Part shown: positions 9,247 through 17,573 of the stretch, one piece after another
Layout of the letters: each line of letters begins with the position of its first letter
Numbering within the stretch: the stretch's first letter is position 1
DNA from: Nostoc sp. 'Lobaria pulmonaria (5183) cyanobiont'
GTDB lineage: Bacteria; Cyanobacteriota; Cyanobacteriia; Cyanobacteriales; Nostocaceae
Assembly: GCF_002949795.1 (NCBI RefSeq)
Contig: NZ_CP026692.1
Span: forward strand, 5,192,545-5,256,544
Reading direction: 5' to 3'
DNA length: 64,000 bases
Made by a program: the position numbers and the translations under genes
Notes under the pieces: model-generated
What the model saw: only the letters and a program-made list of their open reading frames with translations
What the model was told of the DNA's origin: nothing
The model's database searches: none

Positions 9247-9625
9247 AGAAATTGTTAATGCGATCGATCATTAGGAGCATACTAGAATCTGAGGCACGTT
9301 TTGTCTTTGTTTTATACAGGATTGACAAAAATGAATATTGCTAACGGTGTTTACTGTGAGAAAAATCTTGATTTTTTATAAAGATATTCTCAAGATATCT
9401 TTATTTGTTCTTCAAAAAACCTTTTGAATACAGCTATTGGAACTACTTATCAACAATTAGTAGCTGAAAGGATCAACAATTATGTATCATTATAAACAAA
9501 GAGTTATGAAGAGATTTGTTTGAGTATAGGAAAGTACAGAAAGGTTGACGGTGCTTTATTCATTTTTCGGGTGTATTCTTAGGTAATCAGTTTTTGTTTT
9601 TCCGGCATTGGGTAGGGGAAGGGAG
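9247..9625. other. fabI-ntcA divergent promoter region
   Basis: About 380 bases of AT-rich DNA between two divergent genes. It holds the NtcA-box candidate and a purine-rich ribosome-binding stretch (GGGGAAGGGAG) directly before the ntcA ATG. No small gene is supported. Confidence 0.5.
9524..9537 (+). promoter_or_regulatory. NtcA-binding site candidate
   Basis: A perfect GTA-N8-TAC (GTATAGGAAAGTAC) lies 89 bases before the ntcA ATG. This is the consensus for the regulator encoded just downstream, and ntcA is known to be autoregulated in Anabaena. A weak -10-like TATTCA follows about 19 bases after the TAC; a canonical TAN3T at 20-24 bases is not evident. Confidence 0.6.
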
Positions 9626-10297
9626 ATGATCGTGACACAAGATAAAGCCCTAGCAAATGTTTTTCGTCAGATGGCGACCGGGGCGTTTCCGCCAGTTGTG
9701 GAAACGTTTGAACGCAATAAAACGATCTTTTTTCCTGGCGATCCTGCCGAACGAGTTTATTTTCTTTTGAAAGGTGCTGTTAAACTTTCCAGGGTGTACG
9801 AGGCAGGAGAGGAAATAACGGTAGCGTTGCTGCGGGAAAACAGTGTTTTTGGTGTATTGTCATTGCTGACAGGAAATAAGTCGGATCGGTTTTACCATGC
9901 GGTTGCATTTACTCCTGTGGAATTACTGTCAGCACCAATTGAACAGGTAGAGCTAGCACTCAAGGAAAATCCAGAATTATCAATGTTAATGCTGCGAGGT
10001 CTGTCTTCGCGAATTTTACAAACAGAGATGATGATTGAAACTCTCGCTCACCGAGATATGGGTTCTAGGTTAGTGAGTTTTTTGTTAATTCTTTGTCGAG
10101 ATTTTGGCGTTCCTTGTGCAGATGGGATCACAATTGATTTGAAGTTATCTCATCAAGCGATCGCAGAAGCAATTGGTTCAACTCGTGTTACTGTCACCAG
10201 GCTACTGGGAGATTTGCGTGAAAAAAAGATGATTTCTATTCACAAAAAGAAGATTACTGTGCATAAACCTGTTACCTTAAGTAGGCAATTCACATAA
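9626..10297 (+). CDS. ntcA: Global nitrogen regulator NtcA (Crp family)
   Basis: From the ATG at 9626 the protein has 223 residues, the length of Anabaena NtcA, and it reads almost exactly as that protein does. An N-terminal cNMP-binding-like domain (FFPGDPAERVYFLLKG) senses 2-oxoglutarate. A dimer helix is followed by a Crp-type helix-turn-helix (LSHQAIAEAIGSTRVTVTRL). It activates nitrogen-assimilation and heterocyst genes through GTA-N8-TAC sites. An upstream in-frame TTG (9608) lies within the GGGGAAGGGAG ribosome-binding stretch, so the ATG is the better start. The perfect box upstream predicts autoregulation. Confidence 0.98.
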   Translation: MIVTQDKALANVFRQMATGAFPPVVETFERNKTIFFPGDPAERVYFLLKGAVKLSRVYEAGEEITVALLRENSVFGVLSLLTGNKSDRFYHAVAFTPVELLSAPIEQVELALKENPELSMLMLRGLSSRILQTEMMIETLAHRDMGSRLVSFLLILCRDFGVPCADGITIDLKLSHQAIAEAIGSTRVTVTRLLGDLREKKMISIHKKKITVHKPVTLSRQFT

Positions 10298-10465
10298 AAA
10301 CAATTGGAGAAAGGGGAGTCGGCGCGTGTTGTATTTTGAAAGATGACACTAATAGCTAGAGGTAAATCTAAAATTGAATAATTTCAGCTATTGCCAATTT
10401 CCACTTCTCCACAGACAATGCTTAAAAGTAGTAGGCTGTATCTGGAAGGATTTCGGTAGCTAAAG

Positions 10466-11956
10466 ATGACCACCGGATACATCCTCATCGCAGCAATTTT
10501 GATTCTGGGAGGCGTAATTGCCACCGTGGGCGATCGCATCGGCACACGAGTTGGCAAAGCCCGCCTCTCACTTTTTAAGCTCCGTCCGAAAAACACTGCT
10601 GTACTAGTAACAATTTTTACTGGTGGTTTGATTTCAGCATCAACTTTAGGGATTTTATTCGCTGCCGACGAAGGCTTGCGAAAAGGAGTCTTTGAGTTAG
10701 AGGATATTCAAACAGACCTTAGACAGAAGCGGGAACAGCTAAAAACCGCAGAAACTCAGAAAAGTCAGGTAGAGAGTGAGCTAAACCAAGCAAGAATTGC
10801 CCAAGCAAAGGCACAACAAGACTTGCAGGCAATTAATCAATCCTTGCAGGCGGCAAATGCCAAACAGAGGCAAACACAAGCTCAGTTGAACCGCACAATT
10901 AGTCAGCAAGCCCAAACCCAAACTCAACTCCAACGCACTCAAGGTCAGCTAGATCGGGTGGTAACTCAATACCAAAAAGCCATAGCTGAATTGCAAAGTG
11001 TTTACGACCAGAGAAAGGCACTACAGGCGGCAGTTGAACTACTGAAGACAGAACGTCAAAGACTGTATGCCGAAGCGAAAAAAGCCATTGACGAAGCTAA
11101 AACAGCAATTGAAAAACGCGATCGCGAACTTGCTAACCGTCAAGAAGCCATAGAACAGCGCGATCAAAAAATTGCCCAACTGGATCAACTAATTCAAAAA
11201 CGTAATGTAGAAATTACAGCACGAGAGCAAGTGATTGCCAAACGAGAATCGCGCCTCAAAGAATTGGAAGCACAACAGGAGGAACTAGAACAGGAAGTTG
11301 CCAGGCTGGAAAAATATTATCAGTCCTACCGCGACCTGCGTTTGGGTAAGCTGGCCTTAGTTCGCGGTCAAGTTCTGTCCGCTGCTGTCATTCGTGTTAC
11401 TCAACCTGCTGCTGCTCGTCAGGCAGTGGTACAACTTTTACAAGAAGCCAATCGCAACGCCAACCTTGAATTAAGCGAACCTGGTGCAAATCCTGCAAAT
11501 GTAGAGCTACTGCGTGTGACCCAGGATAGAGTCGATCAATTGAGCAAGCAGATTGGCGATGGTAAAGAATACGTCGTGCGAATTTTCTCTGCTGGTAATT
11601 ACGTCAGGGGAGAAAAGCAGATAGAATTTTTCGCGGATACAGCCCAGAATCAACTAGTTTTTTCAGGAGGCGCGGTGCTAGCTACGACTACTGCTGATTC
11701 CAAAACCATGACATCTTATCAGTTACAGCAGCGCCTAGAAATACTGATTTCTGCTTCCCAATTTCGTGCCCGTAATGCCGGAATTGTCGAAAATGTCCAA
11801 GTAGAAGGGACTTTTCTGCGCTTTGTCAGCCAACTAAGACAGTATAATCAACCCTTGGAGATCAAAGCGATCGCAGCAGAGGATACTTATACAGCCGGGC
11901 CATTGAGAGTAAAATTGGTGGCAATAGTTAACGGAAAAATTATTTTTAGTACTTAA
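10466..11956 (+). CDS. DUF3084 domain protein, membrane-anchored coiled coil
   Basis: 496 residues. Two hydrophobic helices lie at the N-terminus (GYILIAAILILGGVIATVG and a second around VTIFTGGLISASTLGILF). A long Gln/Ala/Glu-rich coiled coil covers about residues 85-290, and a globular C-terminal domain ends the protein. This arrangement matches the cyanobacterial DUF3084 family, which commonly sits just after ntcA in Nostocales. It probably is an inner-membrane protein with a large coiled-coil domain; function is not known. The gene is 168 bases downstream of ntcA on the same strand. Confidence 0.85.
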   Translation: MTTGYILIAAILILGGVIATVGDRIGTRVGKARLSLFKLRPKNTAVLVTIFTGGLISASTLGILFAADEGLRKGVFELEDIQTDLRQKREQLKTAETQKSQVESELNQARIAQAKAQQDLQAINQSLQAANAKQRQTQAQLNRTISQQAQTQTQLQRTQGQLDRVVTQYQKAIAELQSVYDQRKALQAAVELLKTERQRLYAEAKKAIDEAKTAIEKRDRELANRQEAIEQRDQKIAQLDQLIQKRNVEITAREQVIAKRESRLKELEAQQEELEQEVARLEKYYQSYRDLRLGKLALVRGQVLSAAVIRVTQPAAARQAVVQLLQEANRNANLELSEPGANPANVELLRVTQDRVDQLSKQIGDGKEYVVRIFSAGNYVRGEKQIEFFADTAQNQLVFSGGAVLATTTADSKTMTSYQLQQRLEILISASQFRARNAGIVENVQVEGTFLRFVSQLRQYNQPLEIKAIAAEDTYTAGPLRVKLVAIVNGKIIFST

Positions 11957-12086
11957 AAAATTATTTGTACGCTGTTATTAGTAAGATTTAAATATATTGA
12001 ACAGCAGCCAAAATAGTTGCTGTAGCTGGATTTTTTATTTAGCAGACACGACGCGAACATTTCTAATTTTTAATTTTTAATTTATT

Positions 12087-12539
12087 ATGAATTTCCGTGA
12101 ATTTTCACCAACGCAACCAGTCATCTTGGGGTTTGATCCAGGTCGAGATAAATGTGGTTTAGCGGTGATGGGACTGGATCGGCAACTGCATTATCATCAG
12201 GTCGTGCTAGCAAAAGAGGCGATCGCTACCATTGAGACACTGCGTCAAAGGTTTCCGATCTCTTTGATGGTCATGGGCGACCAAACTACAGCCAAACAGT
12301 GGAGAGAGAAATTATATCAAGAATTGACAGAACCCCTGAGCATTATTTTAGTGGATGAGCGCTACACAACCTTAGAAGCACGCGATCGCTATTGGCAAAT
12401 GTTCCCGCCCAAAGGGTTAATAAAGCTATTGCCACAGGGTCTACGACAGCCACCAAGACCCATAGATGACATTGTTGCCATCCTTTTAATCGAAAGATAC
12501 TTAAATCGCCTCACTGAATCAGCAGCCAGCCAATTTTAA
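12087..12539 (+). CDS. YqgF/RuvX-like RNase H-fold nuclease (pre-16S rRNA processing type)
   Basis: 150 residues with the RNase H-like fold signatures of YqgF: FDPGRDKCGLAV near the N-terminus (first acidic residue), VDERYTTLEARDRYW (conserved Glu region) and the C-terminal DDIVAILLIERYL with a conserved Asp. Members are annotated as processing the 5' end of 16S rRNA or as Holliday-junction resolvase-like proteins. This cyanobacterial branch is more divergent than bacterial RuvX, so the exact role is inferred. It is 130 bases after the DUF3084 gene. Confidence 0.8.
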   Translation: MNFREFSPTQPVILGFDPGRDKCGLAVMGLDRQLHYHQVVLAKEAIATIETLRQRFPISLMVMGDQTTAKQWREKLYQELTEPLSIILVDERYTTLEARDRYWQMFPPKGLIKLLPQGLRQPPRPIDDIVAILLIERYLNRLTESAASQF

Positions 12540-12598
12540 ATTTTTTCTTCAATCCAAAATCTAAAATCCAAAATCCAAAATTGAATAACTCCTAAGTT

Positions 12599-12862
12599 TT
12601 AAAGTTCCGCCCGAATCGTAAAAGCATAGTCTCCTCCAGGCTCTAGCTGGTAATCTTGTTGCTCTAAGAATCGACCGAGGGGTTCTTTGATCAAGGCGCG
12701 ACCTTGGGAAGGCTTGACGGCAAGTTCTCCCCGGCGAAAATGCCACTGGAAATGCCACTCAAACTCACCTGCACTCACTTCGCCCTCAAGGAAGCCGTGT
12801 TGCCAGGATTGGCGGGTAATTCTGACATGGGCAATGGTTTCTGGCAGACGTTTTGCACTCAC
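12599..12862 (-). CDS. DUF3146 family protein
   Basis: 87 residues from a GTG start. The sequence (LPETIAHVRITRQSWQHGF, GALIKEPLGRFLEQ-like core, GGDYAFTIRAEL end) is what I recall for the small cyanobacterial DUF3146 family. Function is unknown; it is soluble with many aromatic and charged residues and no signal peptide. It lies convergent to the YqgF-like gene with about 60 bases between. The codon pattern is clearly protein-like and overlapping frames on both strands are shadows. Confidence 0.78.
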   Translation of the reverse strand: MSAKRLPETIAHVRITRQSWQHGFLEGEVSAGEFEWHFQWHFRRGELAVKPSQGRALIKEPLGRFLEQQDYQLEPGGDYAFTIRAEL

Positions 12863-13762
12863 AATGCTTTATGCCAAGTGTGGAATAACAGCCGATGATG
12901 TAGGCTATTTATTTTATTTACCAAACATATCTTAATTAAACAAACTGACAAAGTGGGTATTTGTAGTTGACTAGGTTGTGTTTATGAGCAAAACTACTTC
13001 ACTATCCTGAAGCCGCACCACCGATAGGTAAGCAAGCTACGCGTAGCGTCTTTTAGACAAGGGTTAGTGAGTCTTCCTTCGAGGGTCACAGCTAGTCGTA
13101 GAGATTGGAAAATAAATCAAACGAGAAATGCTAATTTTTTCGTTGCTTCTAGCGATCGCACTTCAACTACTGGCACATTTGAGCAATCGTTTCCATTCGC
13201 AACGTGAAGCAGTCTCTACCGTCAATAATCAAATTAGCAGTCTTCAACCCTCCTGTCACAATTGCGTCATTGAAGGTTTTAGTTGCGAAGCCCACAGTAT
13301 ATCTATACCGCAAGATAGCTGTTTTTTGAATCTATATGTACTGTAAAAGTTGGGCAAAAGTATCTGGGGTATACAATAAATTAAAAACTACAGATAAAAA
13401 GGTTTCGTGACTTACGTATAGACCCTTGTACGATCAGGCAGTGTTGCAAGAACAACTATGTCGAACAGCAACGTTTAGAAAAACAGGGGGAATGTCTGGT
13501 GGGGTCTTCAGAATAAACTAAAAAAGCGGCTTTTTATAAGTTAGTAGTACTAAGTGCATTTTCAGAAATAACTTTATAGATTTTGGTATTTTTTTTGTTT
13601 TTACTGCCTAAATAATTTGTCAATAATGATTTAGGTATAACTATTATTTATTACTATTTGTCTAATGCTCGATTCCCTAACTCAAGTCAGATGTGCGCTT
13701 ACTATTAAAACCGATATTATATATATTAAATGTAAATTTCAGTTTACGTAATGAGGTAAGTA
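12863..13762. other. Large gene-poor gap with a dispersed repeat
   Basis: About 900 bases. A Nostoc-type dispersed repeat (GCTACGCGTAGCGTC, palindromic core) lies near 13034-13050. A frame at 13128-13346 (72 codons) has a hydrophobic start followed by a Cys/Ser-rich tail, but no ribosome-binding site or recognisable family, so I do not call it a gene. The rest is AT-rich with nothing identifiable. Confidence 0.45.
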
Positions 13763-13963
13763 ATGGCAATTAAATTGAAAGTTCCGGATATTAAAGGTGA
13801 TGAGTGCGCCAAGAAAATAACTAAATCTATTCTGACTATGGAATCTGATGCCAAAGTAGACGTGAACGTTGATACTAAAACTGTAACTGTAGATGCTGCG
13901 GCTTCTGAAGAGTCAATTAAACAGATGGTTCAATCTGCTGGTTATACTATAGAGGGCTATTAA
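13763..13963 (+). CDS. Heavy-metal-associated (HMA) domain protein lacking one metal cysteine
   Basis: 66 residues with the ferredoxin-like beta-alpha-beta-beta-alpha-beta pattern of HMA copper chaperones (LKVPDI...KKITKSIL...DVNVDTKTVTVDA...IKQMVQSAGY). The metal motif, normally M-x-C-x-x-C, is here KGDECAKKI: the first cysteine position is Gly and only the second cysteine remains. Good start at ATG with upstream GAGGTAAGTA. It may bind metal differently, as a dimer, or have lost the function. Stand-alone gene, no adjacent P-type ATPase. Confidence 0.8.
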   Translation: MAIKLKVPDIKGDECAKKITKSILTMESDAKVDVNVDTKTVTVDAAASEESIKQMVQSAGYTIEGY

Positions 13964-14311
13964 TTAAATTTCTAAATTTTCTAATAAATTTAGATGAAAT
14001 GATTTAGCCAACACAATTGCTTAATGATATTTACGTCCGTTTTACGGGCGTAGATATTAATAACTTACTCTACTTCATCGCAAATATTCCTCCTTTTACA
14101 GCAGGGCAAACCTGAATGAAAGTTAAATTCGTCAAGAAGCAATCGAATATAACTTTCAGAAAATTAAATGCTAACTCTCGTATTAATAATCATTATTAGG
14201 TAGAAATTAGAGGCAACCGACGGTTGTCTGTCAAATAACGTGGTATTCCCACGCCTAGCCAAAAAAGAATTATATTCACTTATCCTCAAGTCTAAGTACT
14301 AGGGAGGATTT
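13964..14311. other. Intergenic region after the HMA gene
   Basis: About 350 bases without a supported gene. An imperfect hairpin at about 14032-14052 (TACGTCCG, loop, CGGGCGTA) could act in termination after the HMA gene, but it lacks a T-run. Confidence 0.35.
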
Positions 14312-14356
14312 ATGAGGAATAACGAACTGATAGATAATTGGGGCAGAAAGCTATAG
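14312..14356 (+). CDS. Possible 14-codon leader ORF before the aldo/keto reductase
   Basis: An ATG preceded at ideal spacing by AGGGAGGATTT, the strongest ribosome-binding site in this area, opens a frame of 14 codons (MRNNELIDNWGRKL) ending eight bases before the reductase ATG. The main gene itself has no good ribosome-binding site. Translation of the short frame could couple to, or regulate, the enzyme. This is inference from spacing only. Confidence 0.3.
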   Translation: MRNNELIDNWGRKL

Positions 14357-14364
14357 CTAGAAGC

Positions 14365-15231
14365 ATGGAAACCAAACAGCTAGGAAAAACTGGTATTTTT
14401 GCGAGTGCAATTGGTTTGGGTGGTATGCCCATGTCAATTTCTAATCGCCCTCCAGAATCACAATCAATCCAAGTTATTCATCGTGCCTTGGATTTGGGTA
14501 TTAGATTTATTGACACTGCCGATTCTTACTGCAAAGATGAGTCAGATAAGCACCACAATGAGCGGCTAATTCACAAGGCACTTAGTAGTTACAAAGCTGA
14601 TGTTAGCCAAGTGATTGTAGCAACTAAGGGCGGGTTGATGCGTCCCGATGGCAACTGGACAAGCAACGGCAACCCAGAACATTTGCGCCAAACAATTCGA
14701 GACAGTTTTGAGGCGTTGGGTGGTGCTAAACCCATCGATGTTTGGCAATATCATTCTCCCGATACTAATTACACCATTGAAGAATCCCTTACACCAGTTA
14801 AAGAAGCAGTAGAGGCTGGTTTGATTCGGTTTGTGGGAGTTTCTAATTTTTCCGTTGAACAAATTAAGCGGGCGCGGGATGTAGTGGATATTGTCTCGGT
14901 GCAGAATCAATACAGCCCTTGGCAACGACAGCCAGAAAATGACGGCGTATTGAAGTATTGCGAACAGCAAGGATTGACCTTTTTACCTTGGAGTCCCTTT
15001 GGTGGTAGGCGTCGCCATCAGGACTTGCAAGATATTTCTGCGATCGCTAAATTAGCTAAAGAAAAAGGCGTATCGGTGTATAATATCGTTTTGGCGTGGT
15101 TGCGTTCCAAGTCGCCTGCTATTTTGCCAATTCCTGGTGCTAGCAAAGTTTCGAGCATTGAAGATTCGGCAAAAGCTATCAATGTGAAACTATCTGATGA
15201 AGAAGTGCAAAAAATTGATCGGGCAACTTAA
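14365..15231 (+). CDS. Aldo/keto reductase
   Basis: 288 residues from the ATG at 14365 (METKQLGKTGIFASAIGLGG). The AKR catalytic tetrad is visible: Asp and Tyr in FIDTADSYCK, Lys in VIVATKGG, His in WQYHSPD. The NADPH site appears near LPIPGASKVSSIEDSAKA. It probably reduces carbonyl compounds with NADPH; the substrate is unknown. An in-frame TTG at 14338 would add nine residues that overlap the small leader frame, so the ATG is preferred. Confidence 0.9.
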   Translation: METKQLGKTGIFASAIGLGGMPMSISNRPPESQSIQVIHRALDLGIRFIDTADSYCKDESDKHHNERLIHKALSSYKADVSQVIVATKGGLMRPDGNWTSNGNPEHLRQTIRDSFEALGGAKPIDVWQYHSPDTNYTIEESLTPVKEAVEAGLIRFVGVSNFSVEQIKRARDVVDIVSVQNQYSPWQRQPENDGVLKYCEQQGLTFLPWSPFGGRRRHQDLQDISAIAKLAKEKGVSVYNIVLAWLRSKSPAILPIPGASKVSSIEDSAKAINVKLSDEEVQKIDRAT

Positions 15232-15267
15232 TCATTCGGCGTTGCTAATTAAATGTATAAATCTGGG

Positions 15268-15298
15268 TGTAAAGACGTTGCATTACGACGTCTTTACA
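15268..15298. repeat. Palindromic repeat (TGTAAAGACGT family)
   Basis: An 11-base perfect inverted repeat, TGTAAAGACGT and ACGTCTTTACA, with a 9-base spacer, directly after the reductase. A related, less perfect hairpin occurs at 30306-30333, so this is a dispersed palindrome. GTTGCTAA-type sequences flank it at about 15241 and 15340 in opposite orientation, suggesting a roughly 110-base foldback unit. It could also serve as a terminator. Confidence 0.55.
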
Positions 15299-15402
15299 AA
15301 TATTTTTACATCACGCAAAATCATTTTCATACCTGAATTTAGCAACACCAATTATTCCACTCGCTAACGTAGATGTGGTAGAGGTTGCCTATAAAAAAAG
15401 AC

Positions 15403-15942
15403 ATGATATTAGAAACACACCGCTTGCTAATGCGTGATTTTGTAGAGACAGACTGGCAAGCGGTTTTTGCCTATCAATCAAATCCTTTGTACTTGCGTTA
15501 CAACTACTGAACACACCGCACACAGAAGGATGTTTGCGAGTTTATCCAGATGTTTATCGATCAGCAAAAAGAGCAACCAAGAACAAAATTTCAGTTAGCT
15601 ATTATCCTCAAAGAAGAAAATCAGCTTATTGGCAATTGTGCCATCCGTGTAAATGATCTGGAAATGCGAGAAGCAAATATCGGCTATGAACTAAACACTC
15701 AATATTGGGGACAAGGTTATGCAACAGAAGCAGCACAAGCCATTTTAAAGTTTGGCTTTGAAGAACTGGAAATGCATCGGATCTGGTCTTGGTGTATTGC
15801 AGAGAATGTTGCTTCTATAAAGGTATTAGAAAAAATTGGTATGCGTCGTGAAGGTCATCTGCAAGAAAAAGAGTTAATCAAAGGCAGATGGTACGACAAC
15901 TTTCTTTACGCGATCCTTGAGCATGAGTGGAAAGCGAACTAA
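15403..15942 (+). pseudogene. GNAT-family N-acetyltransferase interrupted by one stop codon
   Basis: The frame starts at the ATG at 15403 (MILETHRLLMRDFVETDWQA, a typical RimJ/RimL-like start) and runs to 15942, giving 179 codons with a single TGA at 15508-15510 (context LRYNY-stop-THRTQKDV). Family members usually have a Trp here, so TGG to TGA is the simplest change. The rest is intact, including the acetyl-CoA segment (GYELNTQYWGQGYATEAAQA) and the C-terminus NVASIKVLEKIGMRREG. A restart at 15550 would give 130 residues without the first strands. Probably non-functional unless read through. Confidence 0.8.
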
Positions 15943-16025
15943 TATTGCTTCTATGAGCTACCTCAGAGACAATATCATAAATTACTGAGAAATTGAGGAT
16001 AAGACAAGTTCAGAGGGTCGCACAG

Positions 16026-16315
16026 ATGACCAACACTATCCTCAATTTCCAAACAGCTATCGGACACAAAGTATTAGCAGCAACGGATAAAAAATATCTG
16101 CGTTCTGGTGGACGAATAGCTACAGATAAATTATTTCAATGGGCAAACATTTCAGCCTGGAGGATTATCAGCCTTTCTTTACGGTTCCTAATCCCAAAAT
16201 ACTATAATCTGGTGTTTTTTTCTTGATATTTGCTAATGCACCTGATGCTTTAAAAGCTGAAGAAAACCTGACTTTTTTGCTCACCCTCTCTGAGAAAGTC
16301 GCAGAGAATAATTAG
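16026..16315 (+). pseudogene. Methyltransferase N-terminal fragment and following decayed frame
   Basis: From the ATG at 16026, about 38 codons (TILNFQTAIGHKVLAATDKK, then GGRIATDKLFQWA) resemble the start of a class I SAM-dependent methyltransferase family common in cyanobacteria; the SAM-binding motif that should follow is missing. A different frame from 16139 reads MGKHFSLEDYQPFFTVPNPK, is broken by TAA at about 16205, then continues as VFFLIFANAPDALKAEENL and ends at 16315. The region looks like a deletion junction joining two gene remnants. The origin of the second is unknown. Confidence 0.45.
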
Positions 16316-16321
16316 TTATTT

Positions 16322-16828
16322 ATGGAGTCTGAAAAAATGCGATTGCTACTTTTAACTTTTGCCCAAAATCTAAGTTTTTCTGAAATTCAGTTAGAAAAAA
16401 TACTCTCACAACCTTTAACTGAAGTTCTTACTTTACCGGGATTGCAACAAGAATTAAACAGCTTAGATACCAATTTACTTAAGAAAAGCTTGCCGAGAGC
16501 AGGAGGAATTTTAGCTAAGGAATTACCACCTTTTTATAACTGGCTAAAAAATGAGTTGGGAGTAAAGCGGGTTCCTGATAGTCCCGATCACACAACAACA
16601 TGGGTAATTGGTTTCCTCCATAATCAAAAAAGTTTAACTCATTTAGTTGAGTTACACCGTCCAGTACCTCGTCTGGCTTTAGAAGCTTCTATTCCCCGCT
16701 TGGTAGAGATATTTGAAGGTGTCGAAGATGTGCAAGTTCGGCAGGAATGGCAAAAAGCGATCGCGGCTCTATGTCTAGTTTTAGTTGTTGCTGCACGCCA
16801 ACAAGATAGAGTAGGTGTAGCAATGTAA
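16322..16828 (+). CDS. Conserved-looking protein of unknown function
   Basis: 168 residues, ATG start; a second ATG five codons on is also possible. It is helical and Leu-rich, without signal peptide or clear membrane span. The last quarter (EWQKAIAALCLVLVVAARQQ) is hydrophobic enough to be a buried or amphipathic helix. I recognise no family. Codon use fits the genome and the frame contains a HIP1 site. It follows the decayed region by seven bases and converges with the Crp-type regulator gene. Confidence 0.6.
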   Translation: MESEKMRLLLLTFAQNLSFSEIQLEKILSQPLTEVLTLPGLQQELNSLDTNLLKKSLPRAGGILAKELPPFYNWLKNELGVKRVPDSPDHTTTWVIGFLHNQKSLTHLVELHRPVPRLALEASIPRLVEIFEGVEDVQVRQEWQKAIAALCLVLVVAARQQDRVGVAM

Positions 16829-16845
16829 ATTACTGTTCTTTGCGT

Positions 16846-16873
16846 GTAAGGGCGCACAGCTGTGTGCCCCTAC
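16846..16873. terminator. Hairpin between convergent genes
   Basis: A 28-base near-perfect palindrome (arms GTAAGGGCGCACAG and CTGTGTGCCCCTAC, one mismatch) fills the gap between two convergent genes and touches the stop codon of the minus-strand one. The same palindrome type recurs at 50353-50380. It probably serves as a bidirectional terminator and belongs to a dispersed repeat family. Confidence 0.5.
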
Positions 16874-17571
16874 TAATCTATATCTCCAGAAGCGATCGCA
16901 TCTAATTTATCAGCATCAAGTATTATAATCGTCCCACCACGGCGATAAGCAATTACTGACTTGAGACTTTTAATTAATCGCACGCATTCTTCGTAAGTAA
17001 TGCCACTACTTCGAGCCATCCGATAATAAGATAATTTTATTTTTAAACATTCGCCTTGGGAACTAGATTCAGTTCCAGATTCGGCAGCAAAATATTGTAT
17101 TAATCTGGCAAGGCGAACAATAGCTCTTTCAGAAACTAATCCGTGGACTGTTTCATGTAATTGCTGAATCCGACTGTTAAAAATCATCAGCATTTGTAAG
17201 GCAATTTCCGGATTTTGACCAATAGCTTTTAATAAAGCATCTCGCTTTACAGTGATAATTTCACAATCAGATTCAGCAGTGATAGTTGCCGGAGAAATTC
17301 CATTTCCCAACAAAGCCGGAGCCGCAAAAATTTCCCCAGCAGCTAAGGCGCGGAGAATTGTTTCTTTTCCCGTTGTTGCTGTTTTGGTAACTTGGATTGA
17401 TCCACTAACAACAGCGTAGAGTTTTGCTGGTAAGCGATCGCCTTCATGGAGAATAATCTCCCCTTTGCGATAGCCTTGTACCTGAGTGTCAGGTTGCAAA
17501 CCGATCTTCTCTGCTGTTTCTAAACCCGCAAACACAAGAATTTGCGAAAGTTGTTCCAGAGATGCCTGCAT
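16873..17571 (-). CDS. Crp/Fnr-family transcriptional regulator
   Basis: 232 residues from the ATG at 17571. A cyclic-nucleotide-binding-type beta-roll (GEIILHEGDRLPAKLYAVVSG, AAGEIFAAPALLGNG) is followed by a dimer helix and a C-terminal winged helix region (SYYRMARSSGITYEECVRLI) that is less canonical than in NtcA. No Fe-S cysteine cluster. An in-frame TTG at 17592 would overlap the upstream amidase; with the ATG, only two bases separate them, so the two genes are almost certainly one operon. The ligand and targets are unknown. Confidence 0.85.
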   Translation of the reverse strand: MQASLEQLSQILVFAGLETAEKIGLQPDTQVQGYRKGEIILHEGDRLPAKLYAVVSGSIQVTKTATTGKETILRALAAGEIFAAPALLGNGISPATITAESDCEIITVKRDALLKAIGQNPEIALQMLMIFNSRIQQLHETVHGLVSERAIVRLARLIQYFAAESGTESSSQGECLKIKLSYYRMARSSGITYEECVRLIKSLKSVIAYRRGGTIIILDADKLDAIASGDID

Positions 17572-17573
17572 GA

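Noticed and set aside
13128..13346. 72-codon frame with hydrophobic start
   Set aside because: No ribosome-binding site, no family, irregular composition after residue 30; more likely chance in a gene-poor gap.
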